Below are positions 30,906 through 33,147 of a stretch of 33,147 bases of DNA, piece by piece. Position numbers and translations under genes: made by a program. This DNA is from Succinatimonas sp. CAG:777 (lineage in GTDB: Bacteria; Pseudomonadota; Gammaproteobacteria; Enterobacterales; Succinivibrionaceae), in the NCBI GenBank assembly GCA_000431835.1, contig HF987967.1:64112-97258 (forward strand). Direction: 5' to 3'. The number at the start of each line of letters is the position of its first letter. The stretch's first letter is position 1. The notes beneath the pieces were generated by a model. That model saw nothing but the letters and a program-made list of their open reading frames with translations, was not told the DNA's origin and made no database searches.

Positions 30906-32133
30906 AAAACAGTTGTCACAGGTTGACAGCCAGATTAAAAGACTTATAAAAACAGACAGTTTTTATGGCAAAAAATACCGTGAAATGGGTATAACAGGCT
31001 GTAAAAATCAGGATGACTTTGACAGAATTCCTTTTTCATGCAAAGACGATTTACGATTTGCCTACCCATTGGGAATTCAGGCTGTAGATGACAGCGAGGT
31101 TGTCAGAATTCATTCATCATCCGGTACCACAGGTCGCCCTGTGATCATTCCCTATACAAAAAAGGATGTTGACGACTGGGCAACCATGTTTGCACGCTGC
31201 TATGAAACAGCAGGCATTACTAAGACAGACAGAATTCATATCACTCCAGGCTACGGTCTGTGGACTGCAGGTATCGGTTTTCAAGCAGGATGTGAAAAGT
31301 TAGGTGCAATGGCAATTCCTATGGGACCTGGCAATACCGATAAACAGCTGACCATGATGATGGACTTAAAATCAACTGTTTTATGTGCAACCTCATCATA
31401 TGCCCTACTTCTGTCAGAGGAAATAACACGTCGCGGTATTCGCGATCAGATCTTTTTAAAGAAGGGTGTTATCGGATCAGAACGCTGGAGCGACAAGATG
31501 CGTAATACCATCAAAAAGAATCTGGGGATTAAACTCTTTGACATCTACGGTTTAACAGAGATCTACGGTCCTGGTATCGGTATCAGCTGTGAAGCTGAGA
31601 ACGGTATTCACTACTGGGATGATTTTGTATACATAGAAATCATTGATCCTGTTACAGGAAAGAGAGTTCCTGACGGTGAGCCAGGTGAAATTGTAATCAC
31701 CACTCTTGTTAAGGAAGGAGCTCCACTGTTACGCTTTAGAACCCACGATCTCTCAAGAATTATTCCGGGTGAGTGCTCATGCGGCAGTAAGTATCCTCGT
31801 CTGGGTATTATTCAGGGTCGAAGCGATGATATGTTCAAAATCCACGGCGTTAATATGTTCCCAAGCCAGATTGAAGGTATTCTAGGCATGGTTGACGGTG
31901 TTGGCAGTGAGTACAGAATTATTCTTGCAAGAGATGCTGATACCCACAAAGATGTGCTTCACATTACAGCTGAGGCTGAAGGTCGTGTTGACTTTGCAGA
32001 AACAGCCAGAACCATTGCAAAACTTGCAAAATCAAAGCTCGGTGTAACACCTCACGTAGCTATTGCTCCTGTGGGCACACTGGCAAGATGTGAAAAGAAG
32101 ACACGTCGAGTTGAAGATCAGAGAGATCAGTAA
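30892..32133 (+). CDS. paaK: Phenylacetate-CoA ligase family protein PaaK
   Basis: AMP-forming aryl-acetate:CoA ligase of the PaaK family. The ATP motif SSSGTTGRP (75-83 from this start), IYGLTEIYGPG, the FRTHDLSR segment and GRSDDMFKIHGVNMFPSQIE, with the C-terminal swivel domain, are typical. Either direction is chemically possible: activation of phenyl- or indole-acetate to the CoA thioester for IorAB to use reductively, or release of acid from thioester made by IorAB. I start at the ATG at 30892, with AGGTGA at a good distance; an in-frame GTG at 30883 would add three residues. Its 413 residues are slightly short for the family (about 430-440). It is the last gene of the iorAB operon. Confidence 0.92.
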   Translation: MLLSEKQLSQVDSQIKRLIKTDSFYGKKYREMGITGCKNQDDFDRIPFSCKDDLRFAYPLGIQAVDDSEVVRIHSSSGTTGRPVIIPYTKKDVDDWATMFARCYETAGITKTDRIHITPGYGLWTAGIGFQAGCEKLGAMAIPMGPGNTDKQLTMMMDLKSTVLCATSSYALLLSEEITRRGIRDQIFLKKGVIGSERWSDKMRNTIKKNLGIKLFDIYGLTEIYGPGIGISCEAENGIHYWDDFVYIEIIDPVTGKRVPDGEPGEIVITTLVKEGAPLLRFRTHDLSRIIPGECSCGSKYPRLGIIQGRSDDMFKIHGVNMFPSQIEGILGMVDGVGSEYRIILARDADTHKDVLHITAEAEGRVDFAETARTIAKLAKSKLGVTPHVAIAPVGTLARCEKKTRRVEDQRDQ

Positions 32134-32151
32134 TACTCGCTAAATCAAAAA

Positions 32152-32192
32152 CAGCCTGACAGTATTATCTTAAGCTGTCAGGCTGATTTTTA
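32152..32192 (+). terminator. Terminator of the iorA-iorB-paaK operon
   Basis: A perfect 11-bp stem, CAGCCTGACAG (32152-32162) with CTGTCAGGCTG (32175-32185), is followed by ATTTTTA. It lies 18 bases after the paaK stop. Confidence 0.9.
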
Positions 32193-32512
32193 TATACAGG
32201 CATTTTCAAAATACTGTTATAAAGGTGTATTTTCAGGCATCAATTTGCAACTTATCAGCAAAAAATCCTGCTCATAAAAACATCCAGCCTACGAATAATA
32301 GAAAATATCAAATCAGCCCTGTATGATTGGGCATACTGTATTCAACACCACCATTTCGATCCAGTTATGACGATAACACAGCCCTTGTCCATCCATTATT
32401 CTTAGATGAATAAATCAAATGGCTCATATCACAACCAGAAAACACATTAAATATAAAATTACTTTTTCAAGTTATTCATTTTCCACTTCATATGAAAAAG
32501 ACACAAACTATC

Positions 32513-32544
32513 AATTTTATGTAAATCTGATTTTACATAAAATT
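32513..32544. repeat. Perfect 13-bp inverted repeat near the transposase remnant
   Basis: AATTTTATGTAAA (32513-32525) and TTTACATAAAATT (32532-32544) flank TCTGAT. It lies about 60 bases before the truncated transposase frame. The AT-rich hairpin lacks a T-run; an operator, insertion footprint or hot spot are possible. The rest of 32193-32602 is AT-rich and shows no gene. Confidence 0.55.
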
Positions 32545-32602
32545 CATTCTGAGTTTTCTTAATACAGTTGCAAAAGAAAAATAGAACTAAGCCTAAAAAT
32601 CA

Positions 32603-33147
32603 GTGATTTTTACTGATCATCGTCGGATTGAGAAATTTGATTTAAACAATATTACTGATGATAAGAGAGCTGAGTTTTACAATGTAGTCTTTTACAAAGA
32701 AAGAACCATTGCAGAGAACAATCTGGGTCAGCGTTTAATCATGATCTTTTCTCTGAAGTACCAGGACTATCAGAGAGCTTTAAGACAGCGTAAGTTAATG
32801 CGTGCTGAAAAGATGATTGACAGTGGCTCCTACAAGTATGAACGTGATACCTCTCCTCGTGCTTATGTATCTTAGGATCATACTACGGATAATGGGGAGA
32901 AAGCCACAAAGATCAAGGCTACAATCAATAAGCAGAAAGCCGAGAATGACGCTTTGTATGATGGCTTTTACTGTACCGCTACCAACCTGTTTAAAGAGCA
33001 GTGCTCTGTTCAGCAAATCATTGCCATTGCCCAGAGAAGATGGGAGGTTGAAGAGTGTTTCCGTATTATGAAAACTGACCTCAAATCCCGTCCTTTCTAT
33101 CATAATAAAGACTCAAGAATTGTAGCTCACTTTCAGACCTGTTTTAT
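32603..33147 (+). pseudogene. 5'-truncated IS1634-type transposase with in-frame amber codon (runs off window)
   Basis: The frame from 32603 encodes FTDHRRIEKFDLNNITDDKR and on to SPRAYVS, is stopped by TAG at 32873-32875, and continues in the same frame to the window end. The second part holds DGFYCTATNLFKEQ, then QRRWEVEECFRIMKTDLKSR and RPFYHNKDSRIVAHFQTCF, the C-terminal catalytic region (with the DDE glutamate in WEVEE) of IS1634/IS4-like transposases. Only the middle and later parts are present: an in-frame TAA at 32594 lies just upstream and no N-terminal domain or first catalytic aspartate is seen. The left terminal repeat of the element is not visible. It is therefore an inactive remnant, unless suppressed or misread. 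The right end lies beyond the window. Confidence 0.85.

Noticed and set aside
1..33147. CRISPR array, tRNA or rRNA genes, prophage or integrase signals.
   Set aside because: I looked for regular repeats, cloverleaf-like segments and phage-type genes and saw none; the only mobile-element trace is the transposase remnant at the right end.

Overview
The window reads as chromosome of a moderately AT-rich, flagellated, anaerobic gammaproteobacterium. The flagellar genes are of the gammaproteobacterial polar type (FlgJ with a glucosaminidase domain, FlaG, FliS, an FlrA/FleQ-class sigma-54 activator). The metabolic genes (superoxide reductase, indolepyruvate:ferredoxin oxidoreductase, phenylacetate-CoA ligase) point to an anaerobe. 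A relative of the Succinivibrionaceae is my best guess from gene content; it is an inference, not a database result.

Layout: (1) 3-2007: the 3' part of pyruvate kinase, then a NUDIX hydrolase on the minus strand. (2) 2104-9877: flagellar genes on the minus strand, namely fliS, flaG, an unrecognised 97-residue protein, flgL, flgK and flgJ. A plus-strand cassette (carboxymuconolactone decarboxylase-like protein, cupin, exported flavodoxin) interrupts them. A sigma-54 promoter precedes flgJ, and FliA (sigma-28) type promoters precede fliS and flaG, so a two-tier flagellar hierarchy can be read from the DNA. (3) 10414-13031: a GGDEF-like protein with a broken signature and an exported AGE-family epimerase-like protein. 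(4) 13583-19180: a sigma-70 type promoter, flrA, and pseB-pseC-pseF-pseG for pseudaminic acid, apparently one operon; pseH and pseI are absent. (5) 19609-22901: ung, a Bax inhibitor-1 family membrane protein, a decayed gene for an exported OB-fold protein, and desulfoferrodoxin. (6) 23005-28189: pheA, an orphan type I methylase/specificity-like fusion that lacks the methylase catalytic motifs, and a DUF2520 protein overlapping panB. (7) 28457-32133: iorA-iorB-paaK, an operon for oxidising aryl-pyruvates to aryl-acetyl-CoA. (8) 32603-end: a 5'-truncated IS1634-type transposase with an in-frame amber codon, running off the window.

How it fits together: FlrA should switch on the sigma-54 promoter of flgJKL (hook junction and rod cap). 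FliA should then drive the late filament genes flaG and fliS. The pse genes, lying directly behind flrA, would supply the nonulosonic acid that usually decorates flagellin, so expression of the master regulator and filament glycosylation look coupled. Flagellin and fliD are not present, and a small flagellin-like protein of unknown function sits where flagellin often lies.

The observations most worth a second look are the small protein behind flgL, the flrA-pse arrangement, the catalytically empty methylase/specificity fusion, the degenerate GGDEF protein, and the DUF2520-panB pair.
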